Below, piece by piece: positions 32,689 through 42,360 of a DNA stretch of 64,000 nt (the first letter of the stretch is position 1; each line of letters begins with the position of its first letter). The translations under genes were made by a program, and so were the position numbers. Source of the DNA: JBLHZY01 sp047631555 (lineage in GTDB: Bacteria > Pseudomonadota > Alphaproteobacteria > Rhodobacterales > Rhodobacteraceae); contig JBLHZY010000002.1 in assembly GCA_047631555.1 (NCBI GenBank), positions 124,001 to 188,000 of the forward strand, read 5' to 3'. The notes beneath the pieces were generated by a model that searched no databases, had not been told where the DNA came from, and saw nothing but the letters and a program-made list of their open reading frames with translations.

Positions 32689-33837
32689 TTAGGCGAGAAG
32701 TTCGCGCAATATTGCGTTGAGTACCGGTCGGCCCGATTTCGTTAGGCGGAGCCGTCCCTGCTCAATCTGTATGAGCCCGAATTCAGACAAGCCTTTGATT
32801 TTATTTGAATAATCTACATCTGAGAGCGCGCCAAGCGCCTTTAGGCTGATGCCTTCGTTTACACGCAGCCCCATCATCAGCATTTCAACGGCCTGATCTT
32901 CGCTATCAATTTCCTGCCGGAGATTTTCTCCATTTCCTGCCTCGGCGTCTTTTAGCCACTGGGTTGGTGCGAGCGCGGTCTCAGTCGCATGCCGCCGCCC
33001 ATCCAGCGTTAGGCGTCCATGCGCGCCTGGGCCGATGCCGATGTAGTCGCCGGCTTGCCAATAAATCAGATTGTGGCGGCTTTCATTGCCGTTTTTGGCG
33101 TGATTAGACACTTCATAGGCGGGAAGGCCGGCTTTTCCCGTAAGCTCTTGGGTCAGTTCATACATGTCTGCGGCGAGGTCTTCGTTTGGCAAGCCTTTGA
33201 GTTTTCCTCGGGCCGCGCGATCGCCAAAAGCGGTGCCTTCCTCAATTGTGAGTTGGTAGAGCGACAGATGATCGGCAGCCATCAACAGCGCCTCATCCAA
33301 CTCATCGCGCCAAGCGTTCAGGGTTTGATTTTGGCGGGCGTAGATCAGATCAAAACTAACGCGCTCAAAGGTCGAGCGGGCAATATCAAAAGCAGCGCGA
33401 GCTTCGGTAACGGAATGAAGGCGACCAAGGGCGCGCAGATCGGGATCGTTCAGCGCTTGGATACCCATAGAAATTCGGTTTACGCCTGCATCGCGGTAGC
33501 CTTGGAAGCGACCAGCTTCGACTGATGTCGGGTTGGCCTCGAGCGTGATTTCGATGTCGTTGGATTGGGGCCAAGCGGCGCGAATTGTCTCTAGGATTGA
33601 GGCGACCAGTTCGGGCGCCATCATCGAGGGTGTACCGCCGCCAAAAAACACAGAATTTAGGATGCGTCCCGGCGTTTCCTCGGCGGCACGTTTGATTTCG
33701 CGGATATAGGTGGCTTGCCAGCGGGCCTGATCTATTGAGGCCACGACATGGGAATTGAAATCGCAATAGGGGCATTTGGCCTGGCAAAAAGGCCAGTGAA
33801 TATAGAGCCCAAAACCACCCTGTTGCGAGCCTGTCAT
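32689..33837 (-). CDS. hemW: Radical SAM haem chaperone HemW
   Basis: 382 residues. Radical SAM protein once annotated as oxygen-independent coproporphyrinogen oxidase. The cluster motif is CQAKCPYC (Cys18, Cys22, Cys25), followed by SVFFGGGTPSMM and ISMGIQALND. The N-terminus starts straight into LYIHWPFC, without the longer N-terminal segment with extra cysteine seen in true HemN, which favours the haem-binding HemW type. It is the last gene of the rph-rdgB-ridA-hemW unit, only two bases after ridA. Confidence 0.92.
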   Translation of the reverse strand: MTGSQQGGFGLYIHWPFCQAKCPYCDFNSHVVASIDQARWQATYIREIKRAAEETPGRILNSVFFGGGTPSMMAPELVASILETIRAAWPQSNDIEITLEANPTSVEAGRFQGYRDAGVNRISMGIQALNDPDLRALGRLHSVTEARAAFDIARSTFERVSFDLIYARQNQTLNAWRDELDEALLMAADHLSLYQLTIEEGTAFGDRAARGKLKGLPNEDLAADMYELTQELTGKAGLPAYEVSNHAKNGNESRHNLIYWQAGDYIGIGPGAHGRLTLDGRRHATETALAPTQWLKDAEAGNGENLRQEIDSEDQAVEMLMMGLRVNEGISLKALGALSDVDYSNKIKGLSEFGLIQIEQGRLRLTKSGRPVLNAILRELLA

Positions 33838-33839
33838 CT

Positions 33840-34223
33840 TTAGCCCTTAAACGCCGTAACTTCGATCTCAACCTTCATCTCTGGGCGGATCAACCCTGCG
33901 ATGATCATGGTCGCGGCCGGACGGATATCGCCAAGGGCTTCGCCAAGCGCGGGGATCAATTCTTCAACCAAAGCGTTGTCGGTCACCGTGTATTGAACGC
34001 GCGCGATGTCGCTCATAGCAAAGCCCGCTTCCGTAAGCACTTTGGCAATGGTGGCAAAGCAGTTGCGCGCCTGGTCGGCGATGCTGTCTGGCATTTCCAT
34101 CGTTGCGTAATCATAGCCGGTTACGCCGGAAACAAAGCACCAGTCGCCCTGAACGACAGCGCGGGAATAGCCCATGGTCTTTTCAAAATCGGAGCCAGTT
34201 GTGATAAGCTTACGATCAGTCAT
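33840..34223 (-). CDS. RidA/YjgF family protein
   Basis: 127-residue protein of the RidA/Rid superfamily, small trimeric deaminases that hydrolyse reactive enamines or imines from PLP enzymes. Visible features: GDWCFVSGVTGYD, QARNCFATIAKVLTEAGFAMSDI and the RPAATMIIAGL segment, where the canonical Arg precedes Pro; C-terminal VEIEVTAF. ATG 34223 overlaps the end of rdgB by 8 bases. Subfamily and true activity are uncertain. Located between rdgB and hemW. Confidence 0.88.
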   Translation of the reverse strand: MTDRKLITTGSDFEKTMGYSRAVVQGDWCFVSGVTGYDYATMEMPDSIADQARNCFATIAKVLTEAGFAMSDIARVQYTVTDNALVEELIPALGEALGDIRPAATMIIAGLIRPEMKVEIEVTAFKG

Positions 34224-34836
34224 TTTTCGCCTCAAAGCAAAGGGTTACGAGTTTTTCGAAGGCAACAGCGCGATGGCTCATGCCGTGTTTTTTCGCGGGA
34301 TCCATTTCACCAAAAGTGACTGAATGCCCGTCTGGAATAAAGATCGGATCAAAGCCAAAACCAAGATCGCCGCGCATGGGCCAAGTGATGCTTCCCGCGA
34401 CTTTGCCTTCAAAGATTTCATCATGGCCGTCGGGCCAAGCGATGCACAATGTGGCGCAGAACTGGGCGTTGCGTGGCTTAGGCGCGGACTTCTCTTCTAG
34501 CAGGTTCCAGACCTTTTCCATCGCCATAGGGAAATCGCGCCCTTGCGGTGTTTCAGCCCAGTCAGCGGTATAAACGCCGGGCGCGCCATCCAGCGCATCA
34601 ATCATAATGCCGCTATCATCGGAAAGGGCTGGGAGGCCGCTTTTTTGCGCGGCGAAATGGGCTTTGATCCGGGCGTTTCCGGCAAAGGTATCTTCCGTCT
34701 CATCAGGCTCATCAAAGCCAAGTGATCCGGCGGAAATAACCTCGATACCGAAAGGGGCAAGCAGCGCGGTTATCTCGCGCAGCTTGCCAGCATTATGCGA
34801 GGCAAGAACAAGCTTCTTGCCATCGAACTTACGCAT
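34216..34836 (-). CDS. rdgB: dITP/XTP pyrophosphatase RdgB
   Basis: 206-residue Ham1-family enzyme that removes ITP, dITP and XTP. Signature: LVLASHNAGKLREI (about 9-22), SDDSGIMIDALDGAPGVYTADW, and FDPIFIPDGHSVTFGEM. Its first 8 bases overlap the end of rph and its end overlaps ridA. Family length and motifs are standard. Confidence 0.95.
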   Translation of the reverse strand: MRKFDGKKLVLASHNAGKLREITALLAPFGIEVISAGSLGFDEPDETEDTFAGNARIKAHFAAQKSGLPALSDDSGIMIDALDGAPGVYTADWAETPQGRDFPMAMEKVWNLLEEKSAPKPRNAQFCATLCIAWPDGHDEIFEGKVAGSITWPMRGDLGFGFDPIFIPDGHSVTFGEMDPAKKHGMSHRAVAFEKLVTLCFEAKND

Positions 34837-35545
34837 CTACGGCGGCCTTTTGCGCGAGGATCAGCTCTGCGATGCCTTTTTCGGAAAGGTCGATCAACTC
34901 GTTCATTTGCGCGCGCGAATAGGTCGAACCTTCGGCCGACATTTGGACCTCAACCATTTGGCTTGCGCCGAGCATGATGAAATTCCCATCAACACCGGCT
35001 TCGCTATCCTCGGGATAATCCAGATCAAGCACGGGCTGGCCAGCGTAGATCCCGCAGGAAACAGCCGCGACGTGATCGGTCAGCGGGTCGGATGTGATAT
35101 CGCCAGCCTTCAGCAGCTTATTGACCGCAAGACGCAAAGCAACCCAGCCGCCGGTGATGGATGCGCAGCGCGTTCCGCCATCCGCTTGGATCACATCGCA
35201 ATCGACGGTGATTTGACGCTCGCCAAGGGCAGAGCGATCAACGCCTGCGCGCAGTGAGCGACCGATAAGGCGCTGAATTTCTACGGTACGGCCGCCTTGT
35301 TTGCCAGCGGTCGCTTCGCGGCGCATCCGCGTATTTGTGGCGCGCGGCAGCATGCCATATTCAGCCGTGACCCAGCCAAGGCCGGTATTGCGCAAAAAGG
35401 GCGGCACGCGCTCTTCAATCGTTGCCGTGCAAAGCACATGCGTATCGCCGCAGCGGATCATGCAAGACCCTTCTGCATGGCGGGTTACGCCGGTTTCGAT
35501 CGAAATCGAGCGCATTTCATCAATTTTTCTGCCTGAGGGACGCAT
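34829..35545 (-). CDS. rph: Ribonuclease PH
   Basis: 238-residue phosphorolytic exoribonuclease that trims tRNA 3' ends. Begins MRPSGRKIDEMRSISIE, with GLGWVTAEYGMLPRATNTR, GRSLRAGVD and SITGGWVALRLAV. The frame is open for 107 codons upstream but family similarity begins at ATG 35545, preceded by AAAGG. First gene of the minus-strand unit rph-rdgB-ridA-hemW and divergent from hrcA across 117 bases. Confidence 0.95.
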   Translation of the reverse strand: MRPSGRKIDEMRSISIETGVTRHAEGSCMIRCGDTHVLCTATIEERVPPFLRNTGLGWVTAEYGMLPRATNTRMRREATAGKQGGRTVEIQRLIGRSLRAGVDRSALGERQITVDCDVIQADGGTRCASITGGWVALRLAVNKLLKAGDITSDPLTDHVAAVSCGIYAGQPVLDLDYPEDSEAGVDGNFIMLGASQMVEVQMSAEGSTYSRAQMNELIDLSEKGIAELILAQKAAVDA

Positions 35546-35609
35546 AGCTTTACCTTTCCGCTGGTTCTGCGCAGACATATCCACGCCCATGCCCATGGCG
35601 CAACCCCGA

Positions 35610-35638
35610 TTGACGCGCCGCGCACTTCGATCTTTAGT
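35610..35638 (+). promoter_or_regulatory. Possible promoter for hrcA
   Basis: TTGACG (35610-35615), 17-base spacer, TTTAGT (35633-35638) in the rph-hrcA gap. The -35 is good, the -10 weak. No CIRCE inverted repeat (TTAGCACTC type) is visible here. Confidence 0.3.
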
Positions 35639-35662
35639 GTATGCGCAAAGAGAACAGGCGAA

Positions 35663-36727
35663 ATGGTAGATAAAACCGATCTTCTTTCCGAGATGAACGA
35701 CCGCTCGCGCGAAGTGTTTCGCCGCGTGGTTGAGGGCTATCTGAGCAGCGGAGAGCCGGTCGGTTCGCGCAGCCTGACGCGAGAGATGAGTCAGAAGGTC
35801 TCGGCCGCCACCATTCGCAATGTGATGCAAGACCTCGAGTATCTGGGCCTGCTTGATTCGCCGCATGTTTCTGCCGGGCGCATTCCAACGCAGATCGGTT
35901 TGCGGATGTTTGTCGATGGCTTGCTCGAGGTTGGTGATGTCGCCAGCGCGGATCGCGAGAAAATCGATGCGACTTTGGGCGAGAATAAGCGTGATGTGGG
36001 CTCGATGTTGGATCGTGTTGGTTCTGCACTTTCGGGTCTAACAAAGAGCGCAAGCCTCGTTTTGACGCCAAAGCACGAAGCCCCGATCAAACATATCGAG
36101 TTTGTCAGCCTTGGCCACGAGCGCGCGCTGATCGTTTTGGTTTATGCCGATGGGCATGTTGAAAACCGGGTTTTCAAACCGTCGCCCGGCCAAACGCCAT
36201 CCTCGATGCGCGAAGCGGCGAACTTTGTGAATTCTCTCGCAGAGGGGCGAACGCTTACCGAGTTAAGCGCCGTTATCGCCAAAGAGATCAAAGCGCGGCG
36301 CCAAGAGCTGAATAGTCTGGCGGCAGAAATGGTCGAAAACGGAGCCGCGATCTGGGAGGGCGAGGGTGATTCCTATGAGCGGCTGATTGTGCGCGGTCGG
36401 GCCAATCTTCTGGGTGACGGTGCGGAAGCCGAAGAGCTGGATCGCATCCGCAGCCTCTTTGATGATCTCGAAAAGAAGCGAGATATCGCTGATTTTCTTG
36501 AAATGGCCGAGGATGGCGACGGTGTTCGCATTTTTATTGGCTCTGAGAACAAGCTTTTTTCACTTTCGGGTTCCTCTTTGGTGGTCTCTCCCTATATGAA
36601 CGCTGATCGTAAGATTATCGGTGCTGTGGGCGTAATTGGGCCAACGCGGCTTAACTACGGACGCATCGTACCGATTGTTGATTACACGGCGCAACTGGTT
36701 GGGCGTTTATTGTCCGACCGGGGGTAA
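35663..36727 (+). CDS. hrcA: Heat-inducible transcription repressor HrcA
   Basis: 354-residue repressor that binds CIRCE operators upstream of groESL or dnaK and needs GroEL for folding. The N-terminal winged helix includes GEPVGSRSLTREM and SAATIRNVMQDLEYLGLLDSPH-type sequence, followed by SAGRIPTQIGLRMFVDG. The central and C-terminal domains carry IGSENKLFSLSGSSLVVSPY and GAVGVIGPTRLNY. Followed by grpE after 12 bases. No CIRCE was found upstream in this window, so its own expression may not be autoregulated. Confidence 0.95.
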   Translation: MVDKTDLLSEMNDRSREVFRRVVEGYLSSGEPVGSRSLTREMSQKVSAATIRNVMQDLEYLGLLDSPHVSAGRIPTQIGLRMFVDGLLEVGDVASADREKIDATLGENKRDVGSMLDRVGSALSGLTKSASLVLTPKHEAPIKHIEFVSLGHERALIVLVYADGHVENRVFKPSPGQTPSSMREAANFVNSLAEGRTLTELSAVIAKEIKARRQELNSLAAEMVENGAAIWEGEGDSYERLIVRGRANLLGDGAEAEELDRIRSLFDDLEKKRDIADFLEMAEDGDGVRIFIGSENKLFSLSGSSLVVSPYMNADRKIIGAVGVIGPTRLNYGRIVPIVDYTAQLVGRLLSDRG

Positions 36728-36739
36728 GAGGTAGAATGA

Positions 36740-37297
36740 ATGGCAGACCCGACGAACGAAACATACGAAGATAGCGATGCAGCGCTCGAAGCGATGGCAA
36801 ACGAGACGCCTGATTTTGAGGGCGAAACGCTTGATCAGATCGAACAGCTGACCGCTGAGCGCGATGATATGCGCGACCGCTTTATGCGCGCTCTGGCTGA
36901 TGCGGAGAATTCGCGCAAACGTAGCGAGAAAGATCGCCGCGAGGCCGAGCAATATGGCGGCTCAAAATTGGCGCGCGATATGCTGCCAGTTTTTGACAAT
37001 ATGAAGCGCGCGATCGAAGCAATGGCCGAAGATCAGCGTGAGGCACAGTCTGCATTGATTGAAGGCATTGAGCTGACAATGCGCGAGCTGCTTACTGTGT
37101 TTAACAAGCATGGGATTGAGATGCTTTCGCCCGAAGTTGGCGATCGCTTTGATCCGCAGGTTCATCAGGCAATGTTTGAAGCGCCCGTGCCCGGAACGAA
37201 GGCCGGCGATGTTATCCAGGTGATGACCCAAGGCTTTATGCTTCATGATCGTCTGTTGCGGCCCGCGCAGGTTGGCGTTAGCTCAACTCCCGGCTAA
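36740..37297 (+). CDS. grpE: Nucleotide exchange factor GrpE
   Basis: 185 residues. Releases ADP from DnaK. An acidic N-terminus precedes a long coiled-coil (about 30-70, AERDDMRDRFMRALADAENS) and the beta-wing domain with VFNKHGIEMLSPEVGDRFDPQ-type sequence and HQAMFEAPVPG. ATG 36740 sits 8 bases after AAGAGG; a second ATG at 36736 is out of frame. dnaK and dnaJ are not adjacent: the next gene is convergent mutS, overlapping by 15 bases. Confidence 0.94.
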   Translation: MADPTNETYEDSDAALEAMANETPDFEGETLDQIEQLTAERDDMRDRFMRALADAENSRKRSEKDRREAEQYGGSKLARDMLPVFDNMKRAIEAMAEDQREAQSALIEGIELTMRELLTVFNKHGIEMLSPEVGDRFDPQVHQAMFEAPVPGTKAGDVIQVMTQGFMLHDRLLRPAQVGVSSTPG

Positions 37298-39931
37298 GCC
37301 TTTCAATTCATAGATCAATTTTAGCGCCTCCATGGGTGTTAGCTCGTCGGGGATCACCTCGGCGAGCTTTTCTTCGGCGGCAGAAGCTTTTGTTGGGGTC
37401 GCGGCGCGTGGGGGCGGCGCGGCAAAAAGCGGCAGATCATTTATGATTGCTTTGGGGTTGGCGGCAGCCTCAGATTGGCCCTTCTCAAGCGCATCCAGAA
37501 CAACGCGCGCACGATCAACAACAACCTGCGGCAGGCCGGCAAGTCGTGCGACTTGAACGCCATAGCTGCGATCCGCGCGCCCTTTGATCACCTCGTGCAA
37601 GAAGATCACGTCGCCATCCCATTCCTTCACCGTGACGGTCGCATTTTCAACGCCGCTCAGCTTATCGCTGAGGGCGGTCATCTCGTGATAATGGGTGGCA
37701 AAAAGTGCGCGGCATTTGTTGGCATCGTGCAGATGCTCCATCGTGGCCCATGCGATCGACAGCCCGTCATATGTGGCCGTGCCGCGCCCGATCTCATCAA
37801 GGATAACAAGCGCGCGATCATCGGCTTGGTTAAGAATGGCGGCCGTTTCGACCATCTCAACCATGAAGGTCGAGCGGCCACGCGCCAGATCATCCGATGC
37901 GCCAACGCGGCTAAAGAGTTGGCTAACGATCCCGATATGTGCCGATTTCGCCGGAACATAGGCGCCCATTTGCGCAAGCAAAGCGATCAGAGCGTTTTGG
38001 CGCAGGAAGGTTGATTTACCGGCCATGTTTGGCCCGGTCAAAAGCCAGATGCTTGCGCCGTCTCGCCCATCGCTCAGGCCGCAATCGTTGGCGACAAAGC
38101 TTTGCCCGCCCTGTTTGCGCAGGGCTTGTTCGACAACAGGGTGCCTTCCGCCAATAATTTCAAAGGCGCGGCCATCATCTACGAGCGGTCGGCTCCAATT
38201 TTCAGCGCGGGCAAGGTCCGCAAGCGCGGTCGCAAGATCGATTTCCGCCAATGCGCGTGCGGCGCCGTGGATCAGAGCAGAAGCCTCAACAATCGCGCGC
38301 TTTAAGGTGTCATAGAGCCGCTTTTCAATCTCAAGAGCGCGCCCTCCCGCGTTGAGAATCTTTGTCTCCATTTCGCTGAGCGCGATGGTTGTAAAGCGAA
38401 CTGCGCTTGCTGTTGTTTGGCGATGAATGAAGCTTTCCGAGAGGGGCGGCGAAAGCATTTTCTCGGCATGAGCGGCTGTTGTTTCGATGAAATAGCCAAG
38501 CACATTGTTATGTTTGATCTTGAGCGCGTTGATGCCTGTATCAGCGATGTAGTCCTGCTGAAGGCCTGCGATTACGCTTCGCCCTTCATCGCGCAGCTTG
38601 CGCGCCTCATCGAGATCGGAATCGTAACCCGGCGCAATAAATCCGCCATCACGCGCTAGAATTGGGGGCTCTGCAACAAGCGCTTGGTCGAGAAGCTCAA
38701 TAAGATCATCATGTCCTATCAGGTTCTTTGCGGCCTCCGCCAGCAAATCAGGCGCTTTGCCGCCAAGCAAATCGCGCACCGCGCCAGCTTGCCCTAAGCC
38801 GTCACGAATAGCGGCTAGATCGCGCGGGCCGCCGCGATCAAGAGCGAGGCGGGACAGGGCGCGATCCATATCCGGAACGCTGCGCAGTGCTTCGCGAAGA
38901 TCGGAGCAAATGCGGCTCTGTTCCACCATAAAAGCAATGGAATCGTGACGGGCGGAGATTTCCGCGATGTCTTGCGAGGGGCTGGAAAGCCGCCGCTCAA
39001 GCAAGCGGCCGCCGCCTGATGTAACGGTGCGATCAATCGCGGAAATCAATGATCCTTCACGCCCGCCTGAAAGCGCATGGGTTATCTCAAGATTGCGCCG
39101 TGTCGCGGCATCGATTTGAACCGAGCCACTCAGGGCTTCACGCATTGGGGGGCGCAGCAGCGGAAGCTTACCCTTTTGGGTGATGTCGAGATAATCAATG
39201 ATCCCGCCCATTGCGCCTTGTTCGGCGCGGGTGAATTGCCCGTAGGCCTCAAGCGAGGCGACATTGAACAGGCTGCACAGCTTTTCATCGGCAGAGCTGC
39301 TGTCAAAAGAGCCGCGCGCAAGCGGGGTAAGTGAGGTGCCGAAATCAGAGACTAATTCAGCCAAATCGGCCTCTAAACTCTCTGATATGATCAGCTCTCG
39401 CGGGGCAAGACGGGCAAGTTCAGGCCCGAGGCGGAGCCGCGAACAGGGCATAACGCGAAATTCGCCGGTCGAGATATCAACCCAAGCCAAAGCGCCCGCT
39501 TCGCGCACCTCGCTAAAGGCAGCGAGATAATTGTGCCGCCGGGCATCAAGCAGGCTTTCTTCCGTAAGCGTTCCGGGCGTCACAAGGCGGACGACATCGC
39601 GCTTCACCACAGATTTCGAGCCGCGCTTTTTCGCCTCAGCCGGATTTTCCATCTGCTCGCACACGGCCACACGAAAGCCTTTGCGGATCAGCGTGAGCAG
39701 GTAGCCCTCTGCCGCGTGATGGGGCACGCCGCACATGGCAATATCTTCGCCAAGGTGTTTGCCTCGCTTTGTCAGCGCGATGTCGAGGGCTGCTGCTGCG
39801 GCTTTTGCATCGTCAAAAAAGAGCTCATAGAAATCGCCCATGCGGTAGAACAAAAGCGCGTCCGGGTAGCCCGCTTTCAACTCTAAATACTGCGCCATCA
39901 TCGGCGTTACATTGGCATTTGACGATGACAC
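37283..39931 (-). CDS. mutS: DNA mismatch repair protein MutS
   Basis: About 882-residue mismatch-recognition ATPase. The mismatch-binding Phe-X-Glu lies in FYRMGDFYELFFDDA; connector and core domains follow; Walker A is GPNMAGKST near residue 630, with VILDEIGRGTATYDGLSIAW and FATHYHEMT after it. No ATG stands at the family start. GTG 39931 gives the N-terminus MSSSNANVTPMMAQYLELK, like relatives; a TTG at 39994 would add 21 residues and ATG 39901 would trim 10. Divergent from maeB, convergent with grpE. Confidence 0.95.
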   Translation of the reverse strand: MSSSNANVTPMMAQYLELKAGYPDALLFYRMGDFYELFFDDAKAAAAALDIALTKRGKHLGEDIAMCGVPHHAAEGYLLTLIRKGFRVAVCEQMENPAEAKKRGSKSVVKRDVVRLVTPGTLTEESLLDARRHNYLAAFSEVREAGALAWVDISTGEFRVMPCSRLRLGPELARLAPRELIISESLEADLAELVSDFGTSLTPLARGSFDSSSADEKLCSLFNVASLEAYGQFTRAEQGAMGGIIDYLDITQKGKLPLLRPPMREALSGSVQIDAATRRNLEITHALSGGREGSLISAIDRTVTSGGGRLLERRLSSPSQDIAEISARHDSIAFMVEQSRICSDLREALRSVPDMDRALSRLALDRGGPRDLAAIRDGLGQAGAVRDLLGGKAPDLLAEAAKNLIGHDDLIELLDQALVAEPPILARDGGFIAPGYDSDLDEARKLRDEGRSVIAGLQQDYIADTGINALKIKHNNVLGYFIETTAAHAEKMLSPPLSESFIHRQTTASAVRFTTIALSEMETKILNAGGRALEIEKRLYDTLKRAIVEASALIHGAARALAEIDLATALADLARAENWSRPLVDDGRAFEIIGGRHPVVEQALRKQGGQSFVANDCGLSDGRDGASIWLLTGPNMAGKSTFLRQNALIALLAQMGAYVPAKSAHIGIVSQLFSRVGASDDLARGRSTFMVEMVETAAILNQADDRALVILDEIGRGTATYDGLSIAWATMEHLHDANKCRALFATHYHEMTALSDKLSGVENATVTVKEWDGDVIFLHEVIKGRADRSYGVQVARLAGLPQVVVDRARVVLDALEKGQSEAAANPKAIINDLPLFAAPPPRAATPTKASAAEEKLAEVIPDELTPMEALKLIYELKGLAGS

Positions 39932-40075
39932 AGATCGGCCCCCCGGCTTGATTAGCGGCCACCTTACAAAGTCAAACTGCGGCAATAAAGCCAAGAGTTG
40001 AGGTTTTGTTTGAGGCGAGCGCGTCTTGTCGTTAAAAGCATGAAACTATTGCGTTCAGGAGGCCTCAAAAGCGGC

Positions 40076-42346
40076 ATGTCGAAAACACGAATAACATCGG
40101 AAGAGGCGCTTGCCTTTCACCTCGAGCCGCGGCCCGGAAAATTTGACGTCACGCCATCGGTGCCGATGTCGACTCAGCGCGATCTCTCGTTGGCCTATTC
40201 GCCCGGCGTTGCGGTTCCCTGCGAGGCGATCGCGGCCAACCCTGAAACGGCCTATGATTATACCAACAAGGGCAATCTTGTTGCGGTGATTACCAATGGG
40301 ACGGCTGTTTTGGGCCTTGGCAATCTCGGCGCGCTTGCGTCCAAGCCGGTGATGGAGGGCAAAGCCGTTCTCTTTAAGCGGTTCGCGGATGTGAACTCGA
40401 TCGATATCGAGCTTGATACCGAAGACCCCGAGGCCTTTATCAATGCGGTCAAGCTGATGGGGCCGACGTTTGGCGGTATCAATCTTGAGGATATCAAGGC
40501 GCCTGAGTGCTTCATCATCGAGCAGCAGCTCAAAGAAGCGATGGATATTCCGGTTTTCCATGATGATCAGCACGGAACAGCTGTGATTTGTGCTGCGGGT
40601 CTGATCAACGCGCTGCATATTTCGGGCAAGAAAATCGAAGACGTAAAGATCGTTTTGAACGGCGCTGGCGCGGCTGGGATTGCTTGCCTTGAGCTGGTGA
40701 AGTCTATGGGCGCGCGCCACGATAATTGCATCATGTGCGACACAAAAGGCGTGATCTATCAGGGCCGCACCGAGGGCATGAACCAGTGGAAATCTGCCCA
40801 CGCCGCCAAGACGGATGCGCGCGTTCTTGCGGATGCGATGAAGGATGCGGATGTGTTTTTGGGCGTTTCGGCCAAGGGCGCGGTGACGGCAGAGATGGTT
40901 GCCTCTATGGCGCCGAACCCTGTGATTTTTGCCATGGCGAACCCTGATCCAGAGATTACACCGGAAGAAGCGCATGCCGTTCGCGAGGATGCGATCGTTG
41001 CGACGGGGCGCTCTGATTATCCCAATCAGGTGAACAATGTTTTGGGCTTTCCGTATCTCTTTCGCGGGGCGCTCGATATCCATGCCCGCGCGATCAATGA
41101 CGAGATGAAGATCGCATGCGCGCGCGCTCTTGCCGCTTTGGCGCGCGCAGATGTGCCTGATGAGGTTGCTCTGGCCTATGGGCGCAAGCTTGCCTTTGGG
41201 CGCGACTATATTATCCCAACCCCCTTTGATCCGCGCTTGATTTATACGATCCCGCCAGCGGTTGCTAAGGCGGGGATGGACACAGGCGTTGCCCGTCGCC
41301 CGATCATCGATATGGAAGGCTACGAGCATTCGCTTAAGGCCCGGATGGATCCCACGGCGCAAATTCTGCAGGGCATGTATGCGCGTGCGCGTTCTGCGCA
41401 AGCGCGGATGATTTTTGCCGAGGGCGATGATCCTCGTGTGCTGCGCGCGGCCGTTGCTTATCAGCGTAACGGGCTTGGAAAAGCGCTCGTTGTTGGGCGT
41501 GAAACGGATGTTGCTGAGAAGCTGAAAGCCGAAGGGATGGAGGATGCGATTGGCGAGTTGGAGATCGTCAACGCGGCCAACACAGAGCATCTGGATGCTT
41601 ATAAATCCTTCCTTTACAACCGCTTGCAACGCTCAGGCCATGATCGCCATGACATTCATCGCCTTGCCGCGCGTGATCGTCACGTCTTCTCGGCATTGAT
41701 GCTCGCGCATGGGCATGGCGATGGTTTGGTTACAGGCGCAACCCGTAAATCTGCGCATGTTTTGGGGCTGATCAACAATGTGTTTGATGCCAGCGCCAAA
41801 GATGGGGCGGTTGGCGTTACGGCATTGCTGAACAAGGGCAAGATCATCTTGATCGCGGATACGCTTGTGCACGAATGGCCGGATGAAAATGATCTGGCGG
41901 ATATTGCAGAGCACGCCGCCGCCGTTGCCCGCGATATGGGGCTTGAGCCGCGCGTGGCGTTTGCCAGCTTCTCTACCTTTGGCTATCCGATTTCGGAGCG
42001 CTCCGAGAAAATGCACAAAGCGCCCAAGGTCTTGGATACGCGCAATGTCGATTTCGAATACGATGGCGAGATGACTGTCGATGTGGCGCTGAATATGGAG
42101 GCGATGGCGCATTATCCGTTCTGCCGCCTGACTGGGCCGGCCAATGTTTTGGTTGTGCCTGCGCGTCATTCGGCTTCGATCTCGGTCAAGTTGATGCAGG
42201 AAATGGCGGGGGCAACAGTGATTGGCCCGATCCTGACTGGCGTCGATAAGCCTATCCAAATCTGTTCAACCGGCTCTACTGTGAATGACATTCTCAACAT
42301 GTCTGCCATCGCCGCCTGTGGTGTCGGCCAGACGAAGGGCAAATAA
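40076..42346 (+). CDS. maeB: NADP-dependent malic enzyme with C-terminal phosphotransacetylase-like domain
   Basis: 756 residues. Oxidative decarboxylation of malate to pyruvate with NADPH production. The malic domain (about 1-430) shows SLAYSPGVAVPC, FDDQHGTA-type HDDQHGTAVICA, NGAGAAGIACLEL for NADP, and FAMANPDPEI. From about 440 a PTA-like domain follows (RMIFAEGDDPRVLRAA, GLVTGATRKSAHV, YDGEMTVDVALN), which in MaeB proteins is regulatory rather than catalytic. ATG 40076 is preceded by AGGAGG at a rather long spacing of 13 bases. Confidence 0.96.
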   Translation: MSKTRITSEEALAFHLEPRPGKFDVTPSVPMSTQRDLSLAYSPGVAVPCEAIAANPETAYDYTNKGNLVAVITNGTAVLGLGNLGALASKPVMEGKAVLFKRFADVNSIDIELDTEDPEAFINAVKLMGPTFGGINLEDIKAPECFIIEQQLKEAMDIPVFHDDQHGTAVICAAGLINALHISGKKIEDVKIVLNGAGAAGIACLELVKSMGARHDNCIMCDTKGVIYQGRTEGMNQWKSAHAAKTDARVLADAMKDADVFLGVSAKGAVTAEMVASMAPNPVIFAMANPDPEITPEEAHAVREDAIVATGRSDYPNQVNNVLGFPYLFRGALDIHARAINDEMKIACARALAALARADVPDEVALAYGRKLAFGRDYIIPTPFDPRLIYTIPPAVAKAGMDTGVARRPIIDMEGYEHSLKARMDPTAQILQGMYARARSAQARMIFAEGDDPRVLRAAVAYQRNGLGKALVVGRETDVAEKLKAEGMEDAIGELEIVNAANTEHLDAYKSFLYNRLQRSGHDRHDIHRLAARDRHVFSALMLAHGHGDGLVTGATRKSAHVLGLINNVFDASAKDGAVGVTALLNKGKIILIADTLVHEWPDENDLADIAEHAAAVARDMGLEPRVAFASFSTFGYPISERSEKMHKAPKVLDTRNVDFEYDGEMTVDVALNMEAMAHYPFCRLTGPANVLVVPARHSASISVKLMQEMAGATVIGPILTGVDKPIQICSTGSTVNDILNMSAIAACGVGQTKGK

Positions 42347-42360
42347 AAAGGGGGCGCGCT

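Noticed and set aside
40055..41629. Long minus-strand reading frame (about 524 codons) across the malic enzyme gene
   Set aside because: It is the antisense shadow of a clearly identified enzyme; its translation is rich in Arg, His and Ile with no domain pattern and no ribosome site.
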